A stretch of DNA of 64,000 nt. Origin: Neoscytalidium dimidiatum (taxonomy: Eukaryota; Ascomycota; Dothideomycetes; Botryosphaeriales; Botryosphaeriaceae). The notes below the pieces were generated by a model. The model ran no database searches and was not told where the DNA came from. It worked only from the letters and a program-made list of their open reading frames with translations. How positions within the stretch are numbered: the first letter of the stretch is position 1; every line of letters begins with the position of its first letter. The DNA lies in the NCBI GenBank assembly GCA_037367355.1, contig CM074696.1, positions 992,001-1,056,000 of the forward strand. The letters are read 5' to 3'. Of this stretch, positions 22,252 through 32,879 are shown piece after piece. The translations under genes and the position numbers were made by a program.

Positions 22252-24669
22252 ATGCCGCCGTCCACTGCAGACCCAGCCCGCTCCACCCGCGCGAACCCTC
22301 AAGTCCCGGCGCCTGTAGTCCCTCGCATTATCCCGGCCATTCCGTTGCCATACGCTCGCTCTCAAAAACCCAAGAAGCCGCTACCTTCGGACCACGCGAC
22401 CTCAAAGCCATCTGAGCCCGCCCGCGAAAATGCGCCGCGCACCACTGTTCAAGACGACCCTCCTCGCGCCGAGCGCTCATCTGAGCCTTCTGCTGCTGCC
22501 GCCGTTCAGGCAGTGATTGACCATGGAGACGTTGCTCTTAAGGAGCTTAGAGACACAGACGATGGAAGCCCTGCCGTGGAAACTCCAGCTGACGCTGCGC
22601 GAGTGACGCCTGACACTGTCACCACGGACGCAACACCTGCCACTGAAATAGGTACGCGATGGTCCCTTCACCAGACCTTTAGCTCTTCGAGGGTCATTGA
22701 TAATCTCTCAGCTAGTTCTTCTCCCACCGAAGCACCGAAACCGCGACAAGAGCAGCTGGAAGAGTCTGATCAGGCGGTCTCGCGTGAGCCGCAGCAGCAA
22801 CAAGCTTCCCGCCAGTCACGCCCACCCTTCGAGCTTCCTCCTCCATTCTATCCCTCAACGGACTGCTCTACACCTACTTCTACTACCTCTTCCACCTTCA
22901 CCCGCCCACAGCCTTCCACGAACCCAGCCGTTATGCAAAGCTCCCGTGCGAGTGCCAACAGCATTGTGTTTGGCGGATACCCTGACTCCTCGAGCGTTTC
23001 CCCAGCTCCTCCAGTTACAAACGGCAATGTCCCATATCCTCCGCCGCCAGGGCTGCACCAGACTTCGAACATGATGGCGCCGCCTTATGCGTTCCCGGGC
23101 CATGGTCATCACTTTTCGGAACCCCACACGGCAATGCTACTTGCTCCCACCACCGTTGGTGTGCCGGCAAGCTCCACTGCTCCCAGCTGGAGAAGACTCG
23201 ATCAGCCTGTCCCTCTTCATATGCGACCGGATCACACTACGCCAAGCACGAATGTAATTACCCCCGCCTTCTCTCCCGTCCATCCTGGTACCGGCTATGG
23301 CCAATCCTTGTCGCCCGTGCACATGAACGGTATCCATACCCTTTCGAGGTCCGATTCCCAGATTTCATCACCAAGGATTCCTGTAACGGATGATATGCCT
23401 GCAGACGCGTTGTCGGATGATGCCAGTCGTAAGCGCTTCGTGCCTCCAACTCAGAATGGAGTCGCCCCTCGCAAGGCGCCCATGCCTGGATTCCAACCTC
23501 TTCACCCCCATCCGGGAACGGACTTCGGCCTGAGAGATTACATGCGCGCTCAGTTCGGTAGTCGCGCTTACGCGGACTTTGTTCTGAAGGTCTATCCTGG
23601 TGAAGGCGGCCCGATGATCCTCAACCTGCCCATGCATGGTCTCATTCTGGGCCGCAATCGCAAGCTTGCTGAGCTCATTGCCAGAAGCCATCCTGGCCAG
23701 ATGGAGAACGGCATGCGTATTCTGAATGTTGTGGCTGAGGACCGCTTCCTGGATGGCCATATCTTCGCGGAGGCACTGAAGTATTTGTACAGTGAGGATA
23801 TGCTCAGTCCGAGGAACTTCCTTCATGGACTGCCGCCATTCACCGGCAACTTAGCAGAGACTGGAGGATATGGCTCTCCGGTTCAGCGTATGAAGCATGC
23901 ACTCGCGTATGCAGCTGCTGGGTACTGGCTCGAGATCCGATGCATCGTTAGTCGGGGCCTCGACATTGCTTCGGAGCTCTTGCGTTGGGACACGGTCGAG
24001 ATTGCACTGGCTTTTGCCATCGATGGTGGTCTTGATGCTAGCTGGCGTGTTGAAGATACGCCTGAAGATTCGTCGAGCGACGACGCTTCGTCGAGGTTCG
24101 ATACCGACTTGGTGCCTAGCTATGGGTCTTTCAGCACGCAGTTCCTTCAGACGATCAACGGCTTCTTAGTTCACAGCCTTCCCGATAGCTTCGAACTAGA
24201 CACGTCTGCGCCGCAGCTTCACGACATAGTGCGGCTGCCGCCGATTGACGAGCCGAGGCCTACTAGCCGGAACCCACGCCTAAGCCAGATCCGATTTGGG
24301 GAGGTACCAGTCGAGCCGGCAGGTCCTTCTCAGTTTATCATCAGTATCCTCTCCAGCATTCTGATCTCACTGCCTTTCCCGGTTCTGAAGGCGCTGCTTG
24401 AGGACTTCGTGCTCTTCAGCCGTCTCGGAAAGGCCAAGGTGGGGCGTTTGATGCATAACGTTGTGGAGGAGCGGGAGAGTAGGCGCCGAAAGGTGCTGAG
24501 GCATCCCATGGCTCAACTGGAGAAAGACGAAGGCATCAAGCAAAACCTCGTGTGGTGCGAGCGGGTTGAACCGTCACCTCAACACGCATCTGGATTCCGT
24601 CTCGTTCGGTCGCGTCAAGATATTGACACCCCGGCTTCGTCGGACAAGAGTCCTGAGCAGATGCACTAG
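22252..24669 (+). CDS. BTB/POZ-like protein, large, single exon
   Basis: An intronless 805-residue protein. Roughly residues 1-420 are disordered, rich in Pro, Ser, Ala and Thr with short Gln runs. After that a BTB/POZ-like fold begins: RAYADFVLKVYPGEGG, then LPMHGLILGRNRKLAELI (the position of the H-x(3)-L core of BTB domains) and FAEALKYLYSEDML (the final helices). The C-terminal region continues as an alpha-helical segment (MKHALAYAAAGYWLEIRCIVSRGLDIASELL) like the helices that follow BTB domains in fungal proteins. BTB domains mediate dimerisation and often Cul3 binding; whether this one does so is inference. The ATG sits just after the pyrimidine-rich leader. The domain call is moderate because the BTB match is divergent. 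Confidence 0.8.
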   Translation: MPPSTADPARSTRANPQVPAPVVPRIIPAIPLPYARSQKPKKPLPSDHATSKPSEPARENAPRTTVQDDPPRAERSSEPSAAAAVQAVIDHGDVALKELRDTDDGSPAVETPADAARVTPDTVTTDATPATEIGTRWSLHQTFSSSRVIDNLSASSSPTEAPKPRQEQLEESDQAVSREPQQQQASRQSRPPFELPPPFYPSTDCSTPTSTTSSTFTRPQPSTNPAVMQSSRASANSIVFGGYPDSSSVSPAPPVTNGNVPYPPPPGLHQTSNMMAPPYAFPGHGHHFSEPHTAMLLAPTTVGVPASSTAPSWRRLDQPVPLHMRPDHTTPSTNVITPAFSPVHPGTGYGQSLSPVHMNGIHTLSRSDSQISSPRIPVTDDMPADALSDDASRKRFVPPTQNGVAPRKAPMPGFQPLHPHPGTDFGLRDYMRAQFGSRAYADFVLKVYPGEGGPMILNLPMHGLILGRNRKLAELIARSHPGQMENGMRILNVVAEDRFLDGHIFAEALKYLYSEDMLSPRNFLHGLPPFTGNLAETGGYGSPVQRMKHALAYAAAGYWLEIRCIVSRGLDIASELLRWDTVEIALAFAIDGGLDASWRVEDTPEDSSSDDASSRFDTDLVPSYGSFSTQFLQTINGFLVHSLPDSFELDTSAPQLHDIVRLPPIDEPRPTSRNPRLSQIRFGEVPVEPAGPSQFIISILSSILISLPFPVLKALLEDFVLFSRLGKAKVGRLMHNVVEERESRRRKVLRHPMAQLEKDEGIKQNLVWCERVEPSPQHASGFRLVRSRQDIDTPASSDKSPEQMH

Positions 24670-26257
24670 CTTCCTCGTTTCATTTCATTCCTATCGCTGT
24701 GTATGTGCAGTTGTGTTCGGAAAGAGAGAAAAAAAAATGGGCATGATGGCATTTGCATAGCGAACGGCGGGCGTTTTCGGATTTCTGAGGGTTTCTTGAG
24801 TTGATCACGGAGTGCGTAATATGGCAGGTATATCTTCTTTTCATCGTGAAGATGTGGAAGGGGGGATGTTGGGGGGATGGTTCTATTGGGTGGACTTATA
24901 TGACAGAGGATCTGGATGGATGGACGGATGGATGACTGGGATGGGTGGATGAGGATTTCCTTACTGGCTGGAGGTAATTTGGGCTCTTTGGATGAGCTAG
25001 GCAGCGACAACAGGCGGGGAAAGAAAAGGAACAGCGACCGAGGAAGCGACACCAAAAAGGCATAGTATGAGGGGCAGGGGAGTGGGAAAAGAAGCACTCA
25101 CGACATGACGACTTGTATACCATTTAGCTAGCTACTTGCCTGAACGAGGTGGGCTGTTGATGGCTGACGGGATTCCGTTCTCTCTTTTCCTGACGGGAAT
25201 AGGACTTAAAGACGAGCATTGACTAACAGGATATAGTTACCTTCTATAATTTCCGTTGACTCAAATTCAAGTTTGGCGATACCGGACGTGGTGCTGGATG
25301 GCGTCGGCAGGCAGCTGCAACGTGGTCGGCGCCGCAACACGGAGGGAGCACATTTCTCATCACGCTTCACGAGCTTGCCTGCGAACAGTCATAGGGCGCG
25401 CTACATGGGCCCGGAGACATTCGAATGTGCATGCAGTGCAGCACCTGGGAGCCAGCATCGCGTGATGAGGGTCGATTTAAGGATCCGATTGCTTACGCGA
25501 CGCTGGCTGCTGATCTCATCGACGCAAGTGGGCGCTGTGCGGATATAAGCCGGGTACGAGCTAAGCGGCGCGGCGTGACTAACCAAGATGCAGCAAGTTC
25601 CGACCACACAGGCCAATTGGGAAGAGCAGCGCGGCTGCGGCTTCTGGTTTGGGCCCAGCAAAGAGGAGGCACCGCGGCTGCGGCCCGGCAAAATCGGCAG
25701 TTGCTTGACGGAGCCAGGCACCCAGCTCGCCCTCCACACTGCGCGAAGGGCCGGTGGAGGATGAATAATAGAAGAAAACGCGGGGAGCAGGCATTGTTGA
25801 CAGAAAATCAGCCGCTGCCGGAGCAGGTGCTCGGGAGCCGCCATAAAGAGCGGAGGCATGGTCTCGCCCTGGCTCGCCTTCGTGTCCGCTTCTTGACGTG
25901 CTCCGGCCCTCCTTGTGGCTAATCAACTCCGCCTGAGAGCGGACCCAAAATAATTTTTCTCTTCTTTCGCCCGTACTCTGCATTTCTCCTGGCCCTTGGC
26001 GGCTTTTCTTGGTTGTTCTTCTTGTCCAGCCCTGCCCTTGCCCTCCTCCCTCCTGCTACCTCTTCGAAAATCGGGATCGTGACAAGAAGGGTCCCCACCC
26101 CGCACTCTATCCTCGGTGGAATACGCCACAGACGCAACCACCATCCTTGCCGCCAACCCTCCGAATCATTGACCACAACTCTTGGTTCCATCTCTGACAA
26201 ACGCACAACCGCTCCTCTGGGCGCAAGCGCCTCTTTGCCAGGCTTCCGTCTTTGAAG
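24670..26257. other. intergenic, no gene seen
   Basis: 3' flank of the BTB-like gene, then the promoter of the MFS gene. The 25.3-26.2 kb part has overlapping open frames on both strands without domains. The final 300 bp before 26258 are C/T-rich, as expected for a promoter or 5' leader. Confidence 0.55.
24914..24954. repeat. imperfect GGAT(G) repeat
   Basis: A run of degenerate GGATG/GGACG/GGGTG units in the 3' flank of the BTB-like gene. Confidence 0.75.
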
Positions 26258-27814
26258 ATGCGCGACGACATAGAGCCGGCCGAATCTACGCTGTCGTCTG
26301 CTGCCTCGGCCTCAGCCCCGGACACTGACCCGGAGAAGAAAGATCAAGCACAGGCTGAGCTGTCCGAGACCGACATCGAAGCCACAGGCGCCGTGCGGGA
26401 GCAGGAGCACGGACCGCTCGAGAAGACGCTGTCAAGGAAATCGAAGCACTCAGTCAATAGTGTTTCGACAGTGCCTAATGGAGGCCTATTGGCGTGGCTA
26501 CAGGTGCTTGGCGCTTTCTTCCTGTTTTTCAACTCATGGTGAGCCGCGGAATATCTCTTCCATTTGCATGGGTCGGTGTCGCATTCAAATCGAAGCCATC
26601 TAGATGAGGCTCGGCCGATCGTGCAGCCGTAGTCGAGGATGCTGCAGACAAGCATCAGGCTTCGAGCTTAACGCTAACCTTCGACCAGGGGCATTGTAAA
26701 CTCCTTCGGGAGCTACCAGACCTACTACGAGAGCAATCTGCTCGCCAATTCAAGTCCTTCGTCTATCTCATGGATTGGCTCTATCCAAGCCTTTCTGCTC
26801 ATGCTCGTCGGCGCCTTGACCGGTCCGATTTACGATGCAGGATACTTCCGCCACCTACTCGTCGTCGGTTCCTTCCTCGTAGTGTTCGGTCAGATGATGC
26901 TCAGTCTCAGCACTGAGTACTGGCAGGTCCTGCTGGCCCAAGCCTTATGCGTCGGTATTGGAACGGGCTGCCTCTTCGTTCCTAGTGTGGCTATCCTAAG
27001 CACCTACTTCACCACTCGCCTAGCCACCGCAACCGGTATCGCCGCCGCCGGCAGTAGTATTGGTGGCGTCATCTACCCCATCATGCTGCACCGCTTGATC
27101 GGCCCCATCGGCTTCCCCTGGACTGCGCGCATTATTGGCTTCATCGCGCTGGCTACCCTCCTCGTACCCAACATCTGTATGCGCGTGCGCGTCCTTCCCG
27201 CGGCGCGACGCAAGATGCTGGACCTGCCAGCCTTCAAGGAGCCGCCGTACGTGCTCTTCATCTTCGGCGCCATGGTCGTCTTCATGGGGCTGTACACGCC
27301 CTTCTTCTACATTCAGCTGTACGCGATCGAGAAGCGCATCACGAGCGACAACCTAGCTTTCTACATGCTGTCCATCATGAACGCCTCCAGCACCTTCGGC
27401 CGCATCTTCCCCAACATGCTCGCCGATCGCATCGGCCGTTTCAACACCATCACCCCCTGCGCCATGCTCTCCGGCGTCCTCATCCTCTGCCTCATCGCCG
27501 TCGACAACCTCGGCGGCCTCGTCGTGTTTTGCGTCCTGTATGGCTTCTTCAGCGGGACTTTCGTCTCTCTGCCACCTCCGATCCTGGTGCTTCTGAGTCC
27601 CGACAGGAGCAAGATCGGCACGCGCATGGGTCAGGCGTTTTCGTGCGTTGCCATTGGTATTCTGGTGGGCACGCCCATCGGAGGTGCCATTCAGAGTAAG
27701 CATGGCTTCACCTCGTTGTGGCTGTACGGCGGCATCGTGACCATTGGCGGGTCAGTGAGCGTCCTGGCGGCGAGAGTGGCAAAGTTTGGGTTTTCTTTAA
27801 GGCAGAAGGCTTAG
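26258..27814 (+). CDS. MFS transporter, monocarboxylate (MCT/Mch) type
   Basis: A 468-residue transporter in two exons, 26258-26538 and 26689-27814, with a 150-nt intron (GTGAGC donor, GACCAG acceptor) that joins FFLFFNSW to GIVNSFGSYQTYYE. The first 75 residues are a charged cytosolic tail. Transmembrane 1 starts at GGLLAWLQVLGAFFLFF, and the signature GxxNxFGxxQxYY is the fungal monocarboxylate-permease-like pattern, followed by SWIGSIQAFLL. Later segments include GIAAAGSSIGGVIYP and the loop MLADRIGRFN, a typical MFS D-R-x-G-R-x motif. Relatives include yeast Mch-type permeases and riboflavin carriers, so the substrate stays open. Short AT-rich DNA follows the stop codon, where the accessory island begins. 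Confidence 0.9.
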
Positions 27815-28646
27815 ATTGTTCAGAGGTGTGTGAAACGCGGAAGGATTTTGGAAGGATCAAACCCAAGGAAGTCGTGTATATTGAAACTTATTTCGAATTG
27901 TAAATATAATGTTTTAATGACACGGAAGGCCCTAATAATTTACTACTATATCCTTAATTTTGCCAATGATGGGCTAAAACAGCAGGGGAAAAGGTTCGTA
28001 TAGTAACAAGTCGTCAGTTGGAATTAAGACGAAGCAGGCTAATCACGGTGTTTCGAGACCACAGGTGCATTTGTTTTGTAGGTGAACCAAGGAACTCAGG
28101 AAGGGGGCCTGCAATAGATGGATGCTGCTGAAAATTTTGCATTGCCTCAACCGCGGATTAGCTATCCAGGGTCCAAGGCTAACCCATACGTTATAGGATA
28201 CACACTTGAGTTCTTTCGACAAATAAAACTACAAACCCCCAAATTTTCGTACCAGAGTTTTTTTTTTTTTTAAAAAAAAAAAGATATTATATCGCTGCCG
28301 CCTGGGAATAGCTTCAAGGATCACGGAGCAAGACTTCATCTCGTTCTTAACAACATCGTAGAAACACGCAAAGCAAACAGCGTTGTCAGGCGCTCGAACA
28401 GGAGATGATTAGTATGATCGTAGAATCCCATCGGTATCTTCAAAGGTCCTAGCTAAATAAATTCTCAATCCAAGTGCGTATACTATTTCCAAGTAATAAG
28501 CCCTTGCTGCTCCTCATCTGCGGCTTAAAATCTTCTACAGGGAAAAAGGGGGGAGAACATCCGGTACCGCGCAAGCATCAGGCCAATACAATTAGCAAAT
28601 ATCTGCCGCAACAGGAACCGCGTTCCCCTATGTGAGTTTGAGGCAG
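27815..28646. other. AT-rich flank, start of accessory island
   Basis: AT-rich DNA with no supportable gene. The composition changes visibly from the GC-rich coding DNA to the left. Confidence 0.5.
28258..28282. repeat. T14A11 palindromic homopolymer
   Basis: Fourteen T directly followed by eleven A, a perfect inverted repeat without a loop. It may be a slippage hot spot or an assembly-sensitive site. Confidence 0.92.
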
Positions 28647-28871
28647 ATGCCAGGATTGGCGCGAAAAGGGGAAAAGGACAGATGGTCCGCTGCCGCATTG
28701 GGCGAAGGTGAACGTGCTGGAGAACTGAGGAAAAGAATATTTGATGATATGGTCAAGTATTTTGGCGAGGATTACAGGGCAATCTTGTTGAAAACAGTTG
28801 TGAAAAACCGCGGCCAGCAACGTGTTCCACAGGGCCGCTTCCCAAGTGGCACAGGCTTCGACAAACTTTGA
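28647..28871 (+). CDS. small orphan ORF (uncertain)
   Basis: A possible 74-residue protein from the first ATG of an open frame that starts just downstream of an in-frame TAG. It is basic, with a helical stretch LRKRIFDDMVKYFGEDYRAI, resembling in spacing the C-terminal helices of the ORFs near 29.9, 31.5 and 33.2 kb. No known domain is seen. It could be the 3' remnant of a larger gene. Confidence 0.25.
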   Translation: MPGLARKGEKDRWSAAALGEGERAGELRKRIFDDMVKYFGEDYRAILLKTVVKNRGQQRVPQGRFPSGTGFDKL

Positions 28872-29320
28872 GAGAGTATCTTCCACATATCAGGAGAAGG
28901 ACTCAAGCCATCAGTAGCTCACGAAACACTCCAACGTCAGATTTTATTTTCTTTCTCTAGGAGTACATAGATGCTCTGAGAACCAAGACGAACGTTGGAG
29001 GACGGAGATGGATACCTCGTGCTGATGAGGATGTTTTTGCGGCGTAGAATTCAATGATATGGAAACCACACAGGAGTGTTCAGCTTCAGATTATCGCTGT
29101 TTCTTGGGTGACTCCTTCGTTTTCCTTGTCCTTTGGACTGTACACATTTTTGACCGCAGGCGTTAACTTAGTCGAAAATTGAATGGATAAACATATGAAC
29201 CGCTTTCTTTCTCCATCTAATTTACGGTCATGAAATTTCTTCTCTTCGAAAGGATATCACCTGAGAAAGATCCTGAGGGCTGGAGACAACTAATTCTCAA
29301 CCAGCGGGGCCTGCACAACT
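28872..29320. other. intergenic within island
   Basis: No gene is certain. An ATG at 29230 opens a frame of 32 codons ending at the GTAAG donor at 29326, but it is out of phase with the next exon of the gene to the right. Confidence 0.4.
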
Positions 29321-30014
29321 ATGGGGTAAGATAATGCTTTGAATTATAACCTCTCTAAGTGGGCTTGGGGCTGATTCAATTTAAGGTCATACGGGAGTAG
29401 CCTCGTCCGCAAAGGAAGGGCCGTTCGTGAAACTGAAATGAGGGACTGGATCAGCGGCGCTGATAAGCGTTGTGAGGCGATGGAGGCAGAAATATTAAGT
29501 ATACTTACATCCTGTCAAGCTAGCATGACGAAATCTGACAACCCTGTCAGCCTATGTGCAACTTCTGCACCCAAGTATCGATACATTCGAAATCACGGTC
29601 ACAGACGGTTCGGCATACACGGAGATACGAAGTGAAGACGGTGCCATCTTGGCCAACTGGGAGGCCTTCATTCAACTTGCCTTTGTCCATGTCGACACCA
29701 ATGCACGAGTTGCTCTGCACGATCTGCAAATCGGGTACGACGCCTGGGAAGTCACAGAGGATTATCATGATACACGGTCGCGTCTGCGCAGAATGAAAGC
29801 CCTGGAAGAATTATTGGGGGAAGTTGTGGAGGATATGGAAACCAAGTTTGGTCGCCATTTTCGGGCATTGGCAATCGAGAAGACTCTAGAAAGGTCCAAT
29901 GCCATAAAAAACGCCGAGGGATTGGCAGTGAAGGCTCTTCGCAACTTCAGGCGCTTATTCAAGGGCCGTGGAAGTGAAGTGGCCGGGGGATCACTACCAG
30001 CGTATGAACGGTGA
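29321..30014 (+). CDS. hypothetical helical protein (island orphan)
   Basis: I do not recognise this protein. The only model with all phases consistent is ATG at 29321 with a 5-nt first exon (29321-29325), then 29386-29498 and 29551-30014, giving 193 residues. The introns of 60 and 52 nt have GTAAGA and GTATAC donors, TGAT/CTGAC-like branch sites and AG acceptors. The second joint fuses AMEAEIL to TYVQLLHPSIDTFEI and makes one long frame, which supports real splicing. The protein is probably cytosolic and helical, with RRMKALEELLGEVVEDMETKF near the C-terminus and a basic end (ALRNFRRLFKGRG). The alternative start at 29230 (MKFLLFERIS) looks protein-like but would require a frameshift, so a decaying gene is possible. 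Confidence 0.45.
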
Positions 30015-31390
30015 TACTGCTTTAGAAAAGCCAAAATAAGGGTAGAAACAGCAGTGCTCTTAGCATTTCATAGATACGTTGTACTTAGAACTAATGGTCC
30101 TTTCCGTAGCATACGCTTGATACCTCTACTCTCGGTACTATAGCAATTTCAATGCCTTGGTTCGGGATCCTCATAATACGAGGAAGTCAAACGCGTACGA
30201 CTCCGGTGACGTTGTGATATCTTCGCGGAGTGTAAAACCTACAGAATCCGATGTCTCTTCATACATGGTTGCAAAGAGTACTGCTAAGCATATCCCTTTG
30301 TACAGTATCAATGTAGAACTCGTACGCTCCGGCGAGTGACGATATGCAAATACCTTCATCTATCAAGAACACCGTCCGCTGCAGGAATCAAGAGGATGTG
30401 CAGTGAAAAAGTATGGAAAATGATTTTGAAGAAACGTCTCGAAAAGCAGCGTTGGAGAACCTTACGAAGAAGGGTGCGCGGCCATCGAGAGAAAGGGAGA
30501 GGTAAAAGGGCTCTGACGATGTTCGAAATAGGAATTGCGGAAGTTGAATGAATACAGCTCCTCGCGTACATGCCACAGACCACATGAGAGATTGGAGCAT
30601 TTCATTCGGTTAACTGAACGGATTTGCCCTTAGGGGGGAGATGACAGTAAAGCCTACCTTGCTGGTAAAATCTATTAGACAAATTTTTCTAGAAAATTTG
30701 TAAGTATGTCTAATGAAGAGGGTGGAGGAGATTGGTGGCAGAGAGACTGAATAGCACAGAAATTGCGCGGTTGCGTCAGGGTCGAGTTGAAGTGCAACTG
30801 TGGTAGCCAATTCGCACACAAATAGATTTTAAGCCATCTAACCTAAATAAGATGTCCTATTTTCCCTGCGCATTTGCAACTGCATGTTGCGAACCAGAAT
30901 TCGCTAACAACATCAGTGTAAGAGCAAAAAAGAAAAAAAAAAAAAAGCCAAAATGGGGTATGCCAAAACCCTCTCAACTTCGATAGCGTTAACTGGTTGT
31001 TCCAGTGCCGAACAATCACGGGTGGAGAGCCTTAGGCGTGAAATTTGCAGTACGCTGAGGGGGCTCATTCATCCCATCTGAAGATCAGCGTGCTAAGAGA
31101 ACTCAACAGCCTACGTAGATTTCCTTTACCACACCAACGGACATTTCGGTATCTCAATCCACGGCGCAGCCAATTAAAGGAGTGGAAAGCACTATTCATT
31201 CCGGGGACTTTGCGAAATTGATCAAGAAATCTATAGTCGCAAATACTCAGTCAGGCTAGTCTCCCTTAGAGCGTCTCGTACCGTAGTCCCGCCAGAGTCC
31301 ATTAAGAAAGGCATCGAATACCAGGGGAGAGATCTCGGATTCCGGGGCTGGCTTGTAAAAGTTTTCGGCATAGAACAAATACTGGTAGGA
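30015..31390. other. AT-rich island DNA, short frames only
   Basis: Short open frames at 30.16-30.55 kb and 31.1-31.4 kb have no recognisable domains. Frame changes between them fit degenerate gene remnants. An A-rich run lies at about 30.93-30.95 kb. Confidence 0.4.
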
Positions 31391-31687
31391 ATGGCCTACA
31401 CCGAGCACGTTACGCTCGTTGAGCTGCACAGCGAGTACAGCAGCCCGTCACACCAGTACATGCGGTTGATGCCGGACACAGCGCAAGAGAAAATCTTACA
31501 GGAGCTGCTGAAGGAGTTGGAAGGTGGGGTGTGCAGTGCTTTCGACAGCGACTTTAAGAACATGGTCGTGAAAATCCGCACAGAACAGATTGCGCTTGAG
31601 GCGGAGATGGAGGATTCAAATGAAAGTCATGCTTTAACACCCACCTTCGAACTGTCAGATCTAGAAATTGGGTTGGAGACGATATAG
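31391..31687 (+). CDS. small orphan ORF (uncertain)
   Basis: A 98-residue frame from the first ATG. The same frame is open upstream to 31178, so a 5' exon or an earlier start may be missing. It is acidic and helical, with KILQELLKELEGGVCSAFDSDF in the middle. No domain is recognised. It may be a truncated member of the same loose group as the ORFs at 28.7, 29.9 and 33.2 kb. Confidence 0.3.
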   Translation: MAYTEHVTLVELHSEYSSPSHQYMRLMPDTAQEKILQELLKELEGGVCSAFDSDFKNMVVKIRTEQIALEAEMEDSNESHALTPTFELSDLEIGLETI

Positions 31688-32879
31688 GTCGTACAAGATT
31701 TACGGTGGACATGAGCGATTACGAGTCTGTAGGTAGGAAAGACTGGGAGGCATCAAGCATGAGAAGCGAGGGTCTTCAGCATTGTTGGAGGGTTCGTGGG
31801 CGGCTATCGCGGATTTCGCTAGATTTGGAAGCATGAACCTTGTGAGGTCAAATTGAGCGCATGCATCTGGTAGACTGACGCATGCTTTCAGGGAAACCCC
31901 CACCCACCAGATAGAGGCCAATTCGAGTTGAGTCCATTTCATGGTCGTACCGTTGAACAAAAAGCTGGTTCAGTGACGAAACCATGTGACAAGGCCGATG
32001 CCTGAATCAGACCACCGAGCCCAAATAATTCAGAGGAGAAGTGGGTCAGGATTAAAAACTGACCTCAGGAATAGTGGAGCAAGTCTCAAAATGTGAGCCA
32101 CAGGACAGGAAGGAGAGGCTATTCATGCAGACGCACAACTCTCCGACTAGATGTCTTAAGCCTGGTACATATTACGGGGCAACAAAACAGTAGACAGGAA
32201 GCTATTCGGGCTGGCCATGCGCTACTGGCTGTTGAGTAGATGTTGGCTGGTACGCGTTTGCCCCAAAAATTGGCTGAGCTAAAGAAGCGCCTGCAATGGC
32301 GATGATTCGCAGGGCTGCTTGCCTCAAGAGCGGGGAAAAAAAAAAATCCCAGGCAACAAATGCGTATTGTTGATACGTTGTTGAGAGGCTTGCGAGCCGC
32401 AAATGGATCCTGGAAGACCGCCAATTAGTGTGACATTGCACGCTGTTGTTCGTGTTGGACGGTTGGACGGTTGGGAGCACCCGGAGTTCTCGCACCTCAT
32501 CCCGACTCTTGCTCTGATGTACGCTGTTGTAGATCTCATATCATTAGGCTTCTTCATTCATTTCACCTCCCATAAGGCACTCTGCATCGCAGACAAGCCA
32601 CCATGGGGTAAGTAATCATGCGTATGCTAGCTCAGGTCCAAACTTATAGAGTAATCTTTGTGGACAGTTTCTCGCACCTCGTGCACGCTGGAGGCAATGT
32701 GCTCACCGCCTTCGTCGGCTTTTCGACCCAGCAGAAGGCTGAGCGAAACTGTCTAGTCAGAGAAATCAAAAGTGAGTTTGCTATCAACAGGGAATTAGAG
32801 GAAGAAGACCTCTTCCCCACCAAAGTCTAAAGTCGAGAAGAAATGCTGATGTGTGTTCTTTGCACCAGCATACTGTACA
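31688..32879. other. island intergenic, no firm gene
   Basis: Two short plus-strand frames (32403-32615 and 32618-32830) could be joined by a small intron into a roughly 140-residue hydrophobic protein. The evidence is only splice-like sites, so I do not call it. Confidence 0.35.

Noticed and set aside
32403..32830. Two short frames that could be spliced into a roughly 140-residue hydrophobic protein
   Set aside because: Only splice-like sites support it. The frames are short enough to be chance, and no family is recognised.
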